In this document: positions 1-8,400 of the stretch, piece by piece
How positions within the stretch are numbered: position 1 is the stretch's first letter
Layout: each line of letters opens with the position of its first letter
Source: Ktedonobacter sp. 13_1_20CM_4_53_11
GTDB taxonomy: Bacteria; Chloroflexota; Ktedonobacteria; Ktedonobacterales; Ktedonobacteraceae
DNA length: 11,254 nucleotides
Direction of reading: 5' to 3'
NCBI GenBank assembly: GCA_001919995.1
Contig: MNIY01000124.1
Location: 1-11,254, forward strand
The notes under the pieces: model-generated
What the model saw: the letters and a program-made list of their open reading frames with translations, nothing else
Databases searched by the model: none
What the model was told of the DNA's origin: nothing
Translations under genes and position numbers: made by a program

Positions 1-1421
1 TAGGCATACCAGCCATAGTAGAGGTTCAGCGCCAGCACATCCACCAGGTCCGAAACGGTATTCTTGTCGGGAGTTGCCATCATGTGTATCACAATGGTAA
101 TGGGGCGTTTCTGGGGGTCGAGATCTCGTGCGAGCTGGACTAAGGGTTGGAAATAGTCATGAGCGCCCTCTTCTTCGGAAGCTGATTCATTGGCAATGGA
201 CCACATCACCACACACGGATGATTTTTATCGCGTGCGATCAACTCGCGAATCACCTGCACATGATGCTCTTTGGTTCCCAGCTCTTCCCAGGTTTTATGG
301 AGCTTGCCACTCCCACCAAAGAATGATCCAAAGTTCAAATGCAATCCGACCGCCGGTGTCTCATCGATCACCACGAATCCTTCACGATCCGCCAGACGCA
401 TGAGCTCTTCAGAATAGGGATAGTGCGAGGTGCGGAAGGAATTGGCGCCAATCCATTTTAGCAGATTCAGGTCTTTCACGTTGAGCGCTTCATCCAATCC
501 GCGCCCGTGGATATGGGAGTCCTCATGTTTCCCAAAGCCCTTAAAATAGAACGGCTTCCCGTTAATCAGGAATTTCCCGTCCCGGACGGCGACCGTCCGC
601 ACTCCGAACGGTTCCTCATACGTATCGAGACGCTGCCCATCCTGCCACAATTCCACCACACAGCTATACAGATAGGCGTGCCGCGGCTGCCAGAGATGCA
701 CACCTTCGATGGAGAGTTGGCCGGTCGCTCCGGTGCCGCTGGCAACTCTTTCACCGGTCTCGTCGTGAAGGGAGACGCGAACCTCCGCTGCTCCCTCGGT
801 CTCGATGCTGTATCCTACCCGCGCATTCGTTCCATCTACCTCCGTCGTCAGGGTGATATCGCGTATATAGGTTTTCGGGGTCGTGTAGAGTTTGACCGGG
901 CGTTGGATGCCTGCATAGTTGAAAAAGTCAAAGTTCGGGGTGTCGGTGACCACTTTTCCCAGGCCGGGAACGTCTTCTTCTTGATAATTGCCCACCGGAA
1001 GTGTGGTGTAGTCCACAATATTGTTGACAGCGACCGTCAGGCGATTTTTGCCACTGTTGACGAACGCGTTGATTTCTGCCTCGAACGGCGTAAATCCCCC
1101 CTGGTGTTCGACGACAAGCTGCCCATTGAGATAGACTCTGGCGGCATGCGTCACCGAGCCAAAACGCAGCACGATGCGTTGCGCGAAGACATGGTCAGGG
1201 AAGACAATCTCCCGTTCATACCACACCCACCCAATGTGGTCGCGAAATTCCGCTCCCTCATACAGATCATTGTAGGAAGCAGGGACCGGCATCGGGATCG
1301 CCTGCTGTAACGGGCGTCCAAACCATTTCTCTTCAAATCCTGTGCCGTGATCCAGCTTAAAGTTCCAGATCCCATTCAAATCAACGAGTTCTCTTGACGT
1401 GGTCATGATGGGGTATAACAT
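1..1421 (-). CDS. uidA: Beta-glucuronidase (GH2), C-terminus cut by window edge
   Basis: This enzyme hydrolyses beta-D-glucuronides in the cytoplasm, releasing glucuronate and an aglycone. About 473 residues are visible, against roughly 603 in the E. coli enzyme. They resemble that enzyme throughout: a start MLYPI, an N-terminal sugar-binding jelly roll (about 1-180) with VLRFGSVTH and [11 protein letters not shown], a middle Ig-like domain with HDFFNYAG-like and LYTTP motifs, then the TIM barrel with [20 protein letters not shown] and MWSIANES. The acid/base Glu is residue 412 (codon 186-188), one off E. coli Glu413, which supports the chosen start. AGGAGAG at 1427-1433 sits 5 nt upstream of the ATG. 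The nucleophile Glu and the C-terminal NxK motif lie outside the window. The residue after the catalytic Glu is Ser where family members usually have Pro. The gene is probably cotranscribed with the upstream transporter. The family call is secure; substrate range is not shown. Confidence 0.95.
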   Translation of the reverse strand, partial: MLYPIMTTSRELVDLNGIWNFKLDHGTGFEEKWFGRPLQQAIPMPVPASYNDLYEGAEFRDHIGWVWYEREIVFPDHVFAQRIVLRFGSVTHAARVYLNGQLVVEHQGGFTPFEAEINAFVNSGKNRLTVAVNNIVDYTTLPVGNYQEEDVPGLGKVVTDTPNFDFFNYAGIQRPVKLYTTPKTYIRDITLTTEVDGTNARVGYSIETEGAAEVRVSLHDETGERVASGTGATGQLSIEGVHLWQPRHAYLYSCVVELWQDGQRLDTYEEPFGVRTVAVRDGKFLINGKPFYFKGFGKHEDSHIHGRGLDEALNVKDLNLLKWIGANSFRTSHYPYSEELMRLADREGFVVIDETPAVGLHLNFGSFFGGSGKLHKTWEELGTKEHHVQVIRELIARDKNHPCVVMWSIANESASEEEGAHDYFQPLVQLARDLDPQKRPITIVIHMMATPDKNTVSDLVDVLALNLYYGWYA

Positions 1422-1506
1422 GGTTTCTCTCCTCTTGCGAAAATGTCTCCATTGGACACGCTACGACGTCTGTCCTGCCTCTGCTGACCTTGATCACTCC
1501 TTGCAC

Positions 1507-1535
1507 CCAGTTCCCAGCCTTGCACTGGGGACTGG
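1507..1535. other. Intercistronic hairpin between transporter and uidA
   Basis: Eleven-base arms CCAGTTCCCAG (1507-1517) and CTGGGGACTGG (1525-1535) flank a 7-nt loop. On the plus strand the single imperfect pair is a G-T wobble; on the minus strand, the transcribed one, it is an A-C mismatch. The hairpin begins 14 nt after the transporter stop codon and has no T-tract behind it. It is more likely an mRNA-stability or attenuation structure tuning the ratio of the two genes than a full terminator. Confidence 0.45.
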
Positions 1536-1548
1536 ATGGTCTGTGTCG

Positions 1549-2838
1549 TTAACGCACAGCCTTGATCGGCATCACCGTGAGGATGCCAAGCAGGACGAAG
1601 ATCGTCGCAGCGATGTACAAGAACGAATAACTATGCGTCAGTGCAAGGATGAAGCCGGCCAACACAGGTGCCACTGAGTGGGGCAGCGTGTTGGCGATAT
1701 TGATGATGCCCATATCCTTGGCCCGGTTCTTTGCCGAGGGCAACACCAGGGTGACGATCGCGACATCAACGGCCAGGTAGGCTCCCAGGCCAAATCCCAG
1801 CACGGCGGCAGCGACCAGTACGGCGATCCAGCTCTGGAAGAGGGCGAGCAGGAGAAAGGAGATGGCCATAATACACATCCCAGCGATCACAAAGAGCTTG
1901 CGCCGCTTCAGGCGATCAGAGAGGAAGCCGCCCAGGACCGTGGAGAGCAGCGACACGACCGCTGCGATGATGCTGAACGTCGAGGCTCCCTGTAGCGCAG
2001 CCGGATATTTCACGACATCCTCCAGGTAATAGAAGATATACGTGATCCCCAGAAAATACCCGACAAACGGGACGAAACGCGTCAGCCAGGCCCAGCCGAA
2101 ATCCGGGTACTTACGCGGATTCACCCAGAAATTCTTGAGAAACGCCCCGAGGTGGAAAGCAGGCATGTAGCCCTTCGGGAGGACCTTGTCGTGCAGGAAC
2201 AGCGCGAACGGAATGGTGGTCAAGAGCACGATCAGGAACATGACCACGTAGGCGTTCGTCGGAGCGGACTTGAAGATCTGGCCGGCAAGAATTGCTCCCA
2301 GGATGCCTCCCAGGCCGGTGGCAAGACCGAAGATGCCGGAAACCGTCCCACGCTGGTTCTCCGGGACCTGGTCGGGGATCGTCGCGACGAGCGTCGCCAG
2401 GGCGATGTTGGAGAAGAGCTCGACAAAACAATAGCCAATGAACAAGAGCGGGATACTCGTCGCTCGCCACATGAAGAGCAGGCCCACCACTGTCAGCAGG
2501 CCACCGGCGATGATCCACGGACGCCTGCGTCCAAAGCGCGAGGTGGTGCGGTCACTGAACGCACCGGCGAGGGGATTGGCAAAAAGCGCGATCAGGACCG
2601 TGATGCTCGTGAAAAAACTGAGGATCGCGACTTTGCTCCCTGGAGCAAGCAGGCCAATCTGGAAGGGCAACAACAAGGCTCCGATACCTGCGTAGAGGAT
2701 ATAGAGAGAGATGGCGGAGGCTGTAAGCGCGAACATGAAGCCGCGGCCTACCTGTCGTGTCGGGGCTTGCAGCGCTTCTGGCAGGTCAGGAGATGGTTCG
2801 GCGGACAATGCAATGTCAACGGCTTGAATATCTTCCAT
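1549..2838 (-). CDS. MFS sugar transporter, likely glucuronide uptake
   Basis: This is a 429-residue integral membrane secondary transporter. Hydrophobic segments run through the protein from about residue 32 to the end, as expected for a 12-helix MFS fold. The loop after the second helix carries ANPLAGAFSD followed by RTTSRFGRRRPW (residues about 88-108), an expanded motif A typical of GPH and SLC45-like sugar carriers. A second, weaker copy, GGFLSDRLKRRK, lies at about 303-314 in the C-terminal half. The segment KNRAKDMGIINIANTLP (370-386) is also typical of bacterial MFS sugar carriers. An upstream in-frame ATG at 2886 exists, but the ATG at 2838 has AAAGGAG (2848-2854) 9 nt before it and begins a normal MFS N-terminus, so 2838 is preferred. 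uidA follows 127 nt downstream on the same strand, suggesting the protein imports glucuronides, as GusB/UidB does in E. coli. The substrate is inferred from context only. Confidence 0.88.
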   Translation of the reverse strand: MEDIQAVDIALSAEPSPDLPEALQAPTRQVGRGFMFALTASAISLYILYAGIGALLLPFQIGLLAPGSKVAILSFFTSITVLIALFANPLAGAFSDRTTSRFGRRRPWIIAGGLLTVVGLLFMWRATSIPLLFIGYCFVELFSNIALATLVATIPDQVPENQRGTVSGIFGLATGLGGILGAILAGQIFKSAPTNAYVVMFLIVLLTTIPFALFLHDKVLPKGYMPAFHLGAFLKNFWVNPRKYPDFGWAWLTRFVPFVGYFLGITYIFYYLEDVVKYPAALQGASTFSIIAAVVSLLSTVLGGFLSDRLKRRKLFVIAGMCIMAISFLLLALFQSWIAVLVAAAVLGFGLGAYLAVDVAIVTLVLPSAKNRAKDMGIINIANTLPHSVAPVLAGFILALTHSYSFLYIAATIFVLLGILTVMPIKAVR

Positions 2839-2858
2839 GGGAAAGGACTCCTTTCGTT

Positions 2859-2939
2859 TCAAAAGTCTTCCTGACGTAACAAACATGCTTCCCAGGCTAC
2901 TGCTTCAAAGGTGTCTGGTTTGGTTACCGTCGCTTCCAT
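2859..2939 (-). CDS. Possible 26-residue leader ORF upstream of the transporter
   Basis: An ATG at 2939 opens 26 codons (start MEATVTKPDTF, end CLLRQEDF) and stops 20 nt before the transporter start. The peptide is acidic and has a plausible composition. The reading frame is also open for about 10 codons upstream of the ATG. The ribosome site is poor (AGAAGAACA). It could be a translated leader, the tail of a decayed gene, or chance. No family is recognised. Confidence 0.2.
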   Translation of the reverse strand: MEATVTKPDTFEAVAWEACLLRQEDF

Positions 2940-2961
2940 TGTTCTTCTGCCTTCAGTCTCG

Positions 2962-3024
2962 CGGTGCGCTCATTTCCCAGGCCGTTGGGAAGCAGTGCCC
3001 TTTATGAGCGAGTGTTGCGAGCAG
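2962..3024. repeat. Dispersed repeat, copy A
   Basis: Shares with copies B and C a core that reads CGGT, then CTCATT, CCC, GG, GGAAGCAGTG and CTC/CTT, then ATGAGCGAGTGTT and GAGCAG. Copy A has the best internal symmetry: CGCTCAT (2967-2973) pairs with ATGAGCG (3004-3010), and nested inside it TTCCCA pairs with TGGGAA across six bases. This could fold as a hairpin in RNA or serve as a paired protein site. Its family is not recognised. Confidence 0.75.
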
Positions 3025-3109
3025 GAGTTGAACCGGTTGCGCTCCCGAGACCTTCTTCTGCGTGCTCAATGAAATCCGTTGTCCGAGCTACTTTGATTTT
3101 AAACTGGGG

Positions 3110-3145
3110 GCGTTAAATGAGGCGTTACAAAGAACGTTAAAAACT
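3110..3145 (+). promoter_or_regulatory. Three GCGTTA direct repeats at 12-bp period
   Basis: GCGTTA at 3110, GCGTTA at 3122 and ACGTTA at 3134 lie head to tail exactly 12 bp apart, with purine/A-rich spacers. Sites on one face of the helix at about one turn are typical of operators for winged-helix regulators of the OmpR or SARP type. Similar tandem TAACGC pairs lie on both sides of dps at 9269 and 9939. The function is inferred. Confidence 0.45.
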
Positions 3146-3147
3146 CA

Positions 3148-3191
3148 CGGTTCGCTCATTTCCCGGGCCGTTCGGAAGCAGTGCCCTCCAT
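3148..3191. repeat. Dispersed repeat, copy B (3' half missing)
   Basis: Matches copy A closely over its first ~44 bases (CGGTTCGCTCATTTCCC, then GGCCGTT, GGAAGCAGTGCCCT), then diverges just after CCAT, so the ATGAGCG arm and GAGTGTT tail are gone. It lies 46 bp beyond the stop codon of the DUF1269 gene, within that gene's 3' flank. Confidence 0.7.
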
Positions 3192-3236
3192 TTTTCGATG
3201 AAATTGTCGTCGATCCTCTACATCCGGTGTTGGTTA

Positions 3237-3743
3237 TTAGATCGATTTGGCCTCCGCCGCGAGTGCCTTCTCGAAGTCCTTCGCGTTTATTTTCAACTCC
3301 TTCTCGACCCGCTTTTGTGCGTGGGCCGTGGCCTGAGCGATCTTTTTTGCCAGCTCTGATTTACCAACGACGACGAGCGACGCTGTCCCTGCGTCGAGGG
3401 CCTCGCCAAGATCCTTCATGTCCGAGCGCGACATGCCATGCCAGAGGTGACCGGTCAATCCGCCCATGGCAGCTGCGATGGCTACACTGGCGATAAGAAT
3501 GGCAGGAAAAAGGATTCCCACTACCGCGCCTATGGCAACCCCTGTCCAGGCACCTTTCTCAGTAGGCTTCTCGCGCAGGCGAACGTGAACCTTGCCGTCA
3601 GTGTCTTTATTCACAACGGCGGCGTCGTACGTACCGATCACGCCCCTACTGTGCAGTTCCTTCACCGCATCGTAGTCCTCCCATGCAGCGTCCGTGCTAT
3701 CATAGGTACCGATGAATACGAACACATTATCGTTATCTGCCAT
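3237..3743 (-). CDS. DUF1269-family membrane protein
   Basis: A 168-residue protein matching the pattern of the DUF1269 family, whose biochemical role is not established. It starts with a small ferredoxin-like part (residues about 5-60: VFVFIGTYDSTDAAWEDYDA, then a VV strand and VRLREKPTEKGAW). A glycine-rich hydrophobic hairpin follows at about 64-100, with GVAIGAVVGILF and AAAMGGLTGHL, resembling a glycine zipper inserted in the membrane. The C-terminal part (about 105-168) has a SLVVVGKSE strand and a long charged helix rich in Lys, Ala and Glu. AGGAG 6 nt before the ATG supports the start. The gene stands alone between repeat-bearing intergenic regions. Relatives are often described as stress-associated membrane proteins; that role is not visible here. 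Confidence 0.8.
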   Translation of the reverse strand: MADNDNVFVFIGTYDSTDAAWEDYDAVKELHSRGVIGTYDAAVVNKDTDGKVHVRLREKPTEKGAWTGVAIGAVVGILFPAILIASVAIAAAMGGLTGHLWHGMSRSDMKDLGEALDAGTASLVVVGKSELAKKIAQATAHAQKRVEKELKINAKDFEKALAAEAKSI

Positions 3744-3946
3744 TGCTGACTCCTATTGCTTGAGCTGCTTTACAGCCCAGATGGTGAAAATTGAGTGGAT
3801 ACAGGTGACAACATATAGGGGACAAACTCGCTTGAGGTAGCCTTGCATTCTACCATAGTCTCTGTTTGGCGCATATCATTTCACTCAAGTGAGTGCTTCT
3901 CCCATCACATAATTGCCCTCATTGAACCGTATACCTTGCACACTGA

Positions 3947-4009
3947 CGGTGCCCTCATTGCCCAGGTAGCTCGGAAGCAGTGCTCTCCATGAGCGAGTGT
4001 TTTGAGCAG
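3947..4009. repeat. Dispersed repeat, copy C
   Basis: Full-length relative of copy A: CGGTGCCCTCATT, then CCCAGG, CTCGGAAGCAGTGCTCT, CCATGAGCGAGTGTT and GAGCAG. Both ends are kept, but the outer arms are reduced to CTCAT/ATGAG, and the inner TTCCCA/TGGGAA pairing is weakened. The copy lies about 75 bp upstream of the AraC-family gene's -35 box. Confidence 0.72.
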
Positions 4010-4083
4010 AGAATAGAACGTCTGCTCATCAACGTGGTGAAAGGTTCGAAATATCTGAACACATCTTCTTAGAAGAGTATACC

Positions 4084-4112
4084 TTGCTCAATGAGCCTAT
4101 TTCTCGTATAAT
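4084..4112 (+). promoter_or_regulatory. Sigma-70-type promoter of the araC-family gene
   Basis: TATAAT (4107-4112) is a perfect -10. TTGCTC (4084-4089), a weak -35 with three of six consensus bases, lies 17 bp upstream. Transcription would start near 4119, about 38 nt before the ATG. A poor -35 beside a perfect -10 is common in regulated promoters. Confidence 0.6.
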
Positions 4113-4147
4113 TCTGACCAATAAAGGGATATTTTTGACCATTTAGG
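4113..4147 (+). promoter_or_regulatory. Candidate autoregulatory operator, direct repeats 21 bp apart
   Basis: TCTGACCAATAAAG (4113-4126) and TTTGACCATTTAGG (4134-4147) match at 10 of 14 positions, with the shared core TGACCA, and start 21 bp apart. AraC-family proteins commonly bind direct half-sites spaced by about two helical turns. The pair covers the likely start site and overlaps the ribosome site AGGAGG (4145-4150), so binding would be expected to repress. The assignment to the adjacent regulator is inferred. Confidence 0.4.
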
Positions 4148-4156
4148 AGGACCACG

Positions 4157-5380
4157 ATGCAAGCCGCGTATGAGCAGTACAGAGCAGGTTGTCAACTCAT
4201 TTCGATCCTCACGAATCTCGAAGTACAATTGTTTGACAACGAGAGGGTTTCACAGATCCATTACGCCTCCTATGATCTGCCCACTGTGATCGAGCGTTAT
4301 AAACAAGCAGCCCTTGTCCACGTCCTTCAGCAGCCCCTTGTGAAAGACTGCGTGTATGTGTTTTGCGACTCCATTCAGCTTGAGTTTCTGGCGGCAGGTA
4401 TGTGGGATGGAGCGGAATATCGAGGCACTATTGTGGTAGGCCCTTGTATCAGTAAAGCCTATCCCCCGCAACTGCTCCGTGAAATGATCCACAAAGAACG
4501 ATTACCCCTTGTCATGCAGCGACAACTGCACCAATGCTATACCACGTTGACGATGGTAGATGAAGCGAAACAGCATGCCATAAGCTCCTTACTCATCAAC
4601 GTGTTGACCCCAGGAATGAGACAGCCGCAACGGATTGAAATCGCATTGCCTCCCTCAGAGGACACAGCAGTGAAATTCAACGATGATCTGGAGCAGGATC
4701 GGACACTGATTGAGAGGAGATATGCGAGCGAGAACAAGCTGCTGCATGCCATTGCCAAAGGGGACCCTCACATGTTGAAAACAGCGATGGAGGAAGGGAA
4801 GGGGATCTCCTGGCCGTACCGTCATCCCAATGCGCCTGTGCGGTCGATGAAAAATCTCTCTTTTTCTGCGAATACGTTATTCAGAAAAGCGGCGGAAAGC
4901 GCAGGGGTTCATCCCTTCTATCTTGATAGTGTCTCGGGGAAATTTGCCATCCGAATAGAACAGGCACAGAGCATAGCCGAGTTAACGTGCCTCTATGAAG
5001 AGATGCCTCACGTCTATTGCAATCTGGTGAAAGAATTGGCGCTAGCAGCACTTCCTCCAATGGTCAAGGAAGCTGTCACCTCTATCCGTTTCAGTATCGA
5101 TCAGCCTTTAAGCCTGAACCGTATTGCTGATACTCTTGGGGTACACCCGTCCTATCTCTCCCGCACCTTCAAAAAAGCACTGGGAATGACCCTCACCGAC
5201 TATATCAACAAGTTCAGAATTGAAGAAGCCAAATACATGTTGGATCAGGGAAACGAATCTGTCGCCACAATTGCGTTGAGCGTCGGCTATAACGACCCCA
5301 ATTATTTCTCAAAGGTGTTTACGAAGCTGGAGCATGTGACTCCAAAGAACTATCGAAAACGAAAAAAGGGGTATGCATAG
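4157..5380 (+). CDS. AraC-family transcriptional regulator
   Basis: A 407-residue one-component regulator. The C-terminal ~105 residues form the double helix-turn-helix DNA-binding domain: first HTH with LSLNRIADTLGVHPSYLSRT (318-337), then FKKALGMTLTDYINKFRIEEA, then the second HTH with SVATIALSVGYNDPNYFSKV (368-387) and a closing PKNYRK. The N-terminal ~290 residues are a putative sensor. It includes VYVFCDSIQLEFLAAGMW (67-84) and GTIVVGPCIS (90-99), a pattern I associate with large AraC regulators of Bacillus/Paenibacillus type. No ligand is predictable. AGGAGG 6 nt upstream fixes the start. The gene is more AT-rich than the regulator beside it, which may reflect transfer. It is a candidate for autoregulation and for control of nearby carbohydrate genes. 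Its 3' end converges on the SARP-type gene, 37 nt away. Confidence 0.9.
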   Translation: MQAAYEQYRAGCQLISILTNLEVQLFDNERVSQIHYASYDLPTVIERYKQAALVHVLQQPLVKDCVYVFCDSIQLEFLAAGMWDGAEYRGTIVVGPCISKAYPPQLLREMIHKERLPLVMQRQLHQCYTTLTMVDEAKQHAISSLLINVLTPGMRQPQRIEIALPPSEDTAVKFNDDLEQDRTLIERRYASENKLLHAIAKGDPHMLKTAMEEGKGISWPYRHPNAPVRSMKNLSFSANTLFRKAAESAGVHPFYLDSVSGKFAIRIEQAQSIAELTCLYEEMPHVYCNLVKELALAALPPMVKEAVTSIRFSIDQPLSLNRIADTLGVHPSYLSRTFKKALGMTLTDYINKFRIEEAKYMLDQGNESVATIALSVGYNDPNYFSKVFTKLEHVTPKNYRKRKKGYA

Positions 5381-5404
5381 CCTTTGCGCTGGAGCGCATA
5401 TGCA
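5362..5404 (-). terminator. Hairpin terminator in convergent gene junction
   Basis: An inner stem TGCGC/GCGCA with loop TGGA (5385-5398) is flanked by outer arms TGCATA (5374-5379) and TATGCA (5399-5404). Read on the minus strand, it is followed after six bases by TTTTTT and further T-rich sequence (5362-5367 and leftward). It would therefore terminate the large regulator's transcript. No T-tract follows on the plus strand, so it is weak or absent as a terminator for the AraC gene, whose stop codon it overlaps. Confidence 0.5.
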
Positions 5405-5417
5405 ACCACCTGCATCG

Positions 5418-8400
5418 CTATGCTCGTCCAGGTTCTAACACGCGCCGTACTACAGGTTCGGCGAGGAAGTTCGAGCGCCTCGCCTCATCCTCCATTTTCG
5501 CTGCCAGCTTCTGCACAATCGCCATCGCTCTGGCAAACGCCTGGTGCGCCTGCTCTCTCTGCCCAGAGGATGCGTACACTTCCCCGAGCGCCACTTCGAT
5601 CTGCCACAACTCGCCTGGTAGCCCGATCTCATGGGCCAGGACCGCCGCTTCTTGTAAAGATGCCAGCGCCTCCCTTGTTTCTCCATCCCACTGCGCCAGG
5701 GTTGCCAGCGCCCGCAGATAGGGGAGGCGCTGGCGCCGAGTGGTCCTGCTGCCTTCACCCAGGCGCTGCACCTCCTCTCTGGCCCGCCCCTCCTCGCCAC
5801 CCCGCAGCAGCGCCTCGATCTCAAAATAGCGGAGGAAGTCGATGAAGGGCAACGACGTTTCGATGTCTTTTCGTACTGCTACGGCCTCCAACGCGTAGGT
5901 GTACGCGCTCTTCCAGTCACCAGCGAGGGCGCTGTTTGCGCACAGTCTGGAGGTGGCAAGCACTTGATACGACCGGACCACGATGGTCTCGCTGAGAGCC
6001 AGCGCCTCTCTGAGCGCCGCTTGTGCTTCCTCCAGCGAGAGCATCGCTTGATGCACCGCACCTAAGACCGTGAGCAGGAAGAAGAGCAGGGTCGGGTTGG
6101 GCAGCGTCCGCGCCATCTCCACCCCTTGCTGCGTCACCCGCAGCGCCTGCTCATACTCTCCCACCTCTAACAAAGCGTGATTCAGGTTCAGTACGCTGTA
6201 CACCTGCGCCCAGATGTTCTTGATCTCCAGGCTGATGTCGAGGGCAGCTTGCCCGGCGCTCACGCCTGCCCGTGGCTCGCCACAATTGACGTGGCCGAGA
6301 GCCAACAGACACAGGCAGAGCACCTCCATCGCCCGCTTCGTCAACTGTCCTGTTGGTGGGGAGCCAGCATAGATCAATTGTGCTGACAATCCCGAGGCCT
6401 CACCTGCTTGATCGTTGATTGCCGCGTACAGGGTTCGGGCCTCCTCGACAGATGTCATGACTTCTTCCCAGCAGCCACCCAGGGCATAGCTCAGTCCAAG
6501 CGTGTACAGGCTACGCGCTCTCAGCTCTTTCAGGCCGGTCACGTGCGCTCGTTCCAGGGCTCGCTCAGCATGGATCAAGGCGCGCTTCAACTTGCAGGCA
6601 TGGATCGCCATCTGGGCCAGGTTCCACTCCGTCTCTGCCAGTCTCACCGGGTCACTGCTCGCTTCGGCAACCCACCATGCCTCTTCCAGCAGCCTCCTGG
6701 CTGCCGACAGGTCGAAAGACTGCTGTGCGGCCAGGATCGCCAGTCGGTTGAGGGCGGTGCTCTCCATTGCCAGCTCGCTCGCCTCCCGTGCGTACGCGAG
6801 CATCTCTGTATAGGCCGTCCGCGCCTTCTCCCACTCCGCGTTCAGTTCATAGGCCCGCCCCAGGTGGATGTAGAGATGCTCGACCTCCGATGCAGGAAGC
6901 ATGGTCAAGAGGCCAGGCCCATGCACTCGCGCAGCCAGCAGATGCTGAGCCTGCTCGTAGAAGGTGAGGGCATCACGCACGGCAAACACCCGCATCGCCT
7001 CATCGCCTGCTACTAGACTCCAGTGGAAGGCTGGTTCCGTAAGCCCCGCAGACAGGGCATGGTAGGCCAGATCCGCCGCAGGCACTGCCGACGCCTGCAA
7101 TGCTTGCAAAGCGCGGCGATGAAAGATGCGCCGCCTAGCTTCACCCGCCTCAGCGTAGACGATCGCACGGATCTTCTGATGGGCGAATACGTAGCGCCCA
7201 GCAGTCATGGGCCCTGCCTTGCGCTCCGACTCATGCAGCAGGCCGCTGTGCAGGACCTCGTCTAGGGCAGGAAGTCCGTCCTCTTCTGTGAGATCGGCCA
7301 CCTGACACAGGCGCTCAAACGTGGTTCCCTGGCCGAGGACCGCTCCTGCCACCAGCAGGGCAAAGGCATGCGGCGAGAGTCGATCCAAGCGGGCCACGAT
7401 CACTTCGCGCACACTCGGTGGGAAAAACCCGCGCCTCACCGTCTCATGCTCCATGGCTGCTGTAACGTCCAGTGTCCACCCTCCCTCTTCGCTCGGGCGG
7501 CAGGCGAGCGCGCCACGCTCGAGCAAGACCTTGAGCGTTTCCATCAGATAAAAGGGTTGTCCCTCCGTTTCAGCAAAGAGCCACTGTCCAAAGCGTTCCA
7601 GGTCCGCCGCTCGCCCACCGTCTTTGCCTCCTGCCCCCCCTAATGCTTGCAGCAAGCGCAGGATGTCTTCTGGGGTGAGCCGGTCAAGCTGCAGGCGTGT
7701 CAACGGCACGGTGCGTTCCATGCTGGCTCGCCACTCGTCAAGCTCGGGCCGCAGACCTCTCGTTCCCATGGGCAATGTCAGGAGCAGGAGCGCAGGCGTC
7801 GCACTCTCCGACCAGCTTCGTGCGAGGTAATGGAACACGTCGAGTGAGGCGGTATCTGCCCACTGCACATCATCGATGAACAAGACGAGCGGCGCGCGTT
7901 TGGCCAGGGCCTGCAAGAGGCGTGCCACCGCTTCGAATAAGCGGTTGCGCGCTACGGACTTGCCTCCTTGTGGGGCAGGCAGGTCGGGGTAGCGGTCGCC
8001 CAGTTCGGGCAGCAGGCGCGCGAGTTCGGCCAGCCAGGTGTCTGAAAGCAAGTCGTCCGGGGCATTCTCCCGCTCGATGCGCGGGCGCAAGGCCTCGATC
8101 ACGGGCCGATAGGGCAGGCGACCACCGGTTTCAAAGGCGCGTCCCTGCAACACATCTGCACCTTCCATCTCTGCCCAGGCCAGAAACTCCTTTGCCAGCC
8201 GCGTCTTGCCGATACCGGCCTCTCCTTGCAGGAGCACGACCTGCGTTTGACCACGCTGCGCCGTGTGATAGGCCTTGATCAACAGGCTCAACTCCGTTGT
8301 CCGCCCCAGGAACGGGCCGTCGAGGAGGAGAACTGGAGAAAATGCTCCTGGGGCTGTATGAAGTGCGTGCGCCTCCTTGCGTCGAGGAGGCGCAACGGCC

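Larger units (their letters stand above)
2839..3236. other. Non-coding region between DUF1269 gene and transporter
   Basis: About 400 bp with no convincing gene beyond the tiny leader ORF. It must hold the promoter of the transporter-uidA operon (reading leftward), but I find no good -35/-10 pair. It contains repeat copy A (2962-3024), repeat copy B (3148-3191) and a three-unit GCGTTA array (3110-3145), all listed separately. There is no clear terminator for the DUF1269 gene, which ends at 3237. Confidence 0.6.
3744..4156. other. Divergent intergenic region, DUF1269 gene / araC-family gene
   Basis: About 410 bp, AT-rich, with no gene. Leftward it must drive the DUF1269 gene, for which no good promoter is seen. 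Rightward it holds the AraC-family promoter. It contains inverted repeats GGTAG/CTACC (3836-3840 and 3850-3854) and CACTC/GAGTG (3882-3886 and 3891-3895), repeat copy C, and the 11-mer GTATACCTTGC twice (3929 and 4078). Confidence 0.6.

Noticed and set aside
507..1310. 267-codon open frame on the plus strand opposite uidA
   Set aside because: It lies wholly antisense to a well-conserved glucuronidase, has no recognisable domain, and its translation is Arg/His-rich as expected of a shadow frame.
2152..2874. 240-codon open frame on the plus strand opposite the transporter
   Set aside because: The very polar, Glu/Asp/Gly/Arg-rich translation is what antisense of hydrophobic membrane codons gives. 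No domain is recognised.
3196..3213. Terminator of the DUF1269 gene from CGATGA/TCGTCG arms
   Set aside because: The short stem has a C-A mismatch on the transcribed strand and only a short T-run on the wrong side.
2962..4009. CRISPR array from the three repeat copies
   Set aside because: Copies are unequal, imperfect and separated by about 120 and 750 bp, including a gene. There is no regular spacer and no cas gene.
2962..4009. Composite transposon or insertion sequence around the DUF1269 gene
   Set aside because: No transposase, no terminal inverted repeats across the block, and no target-site duplication that I can see.
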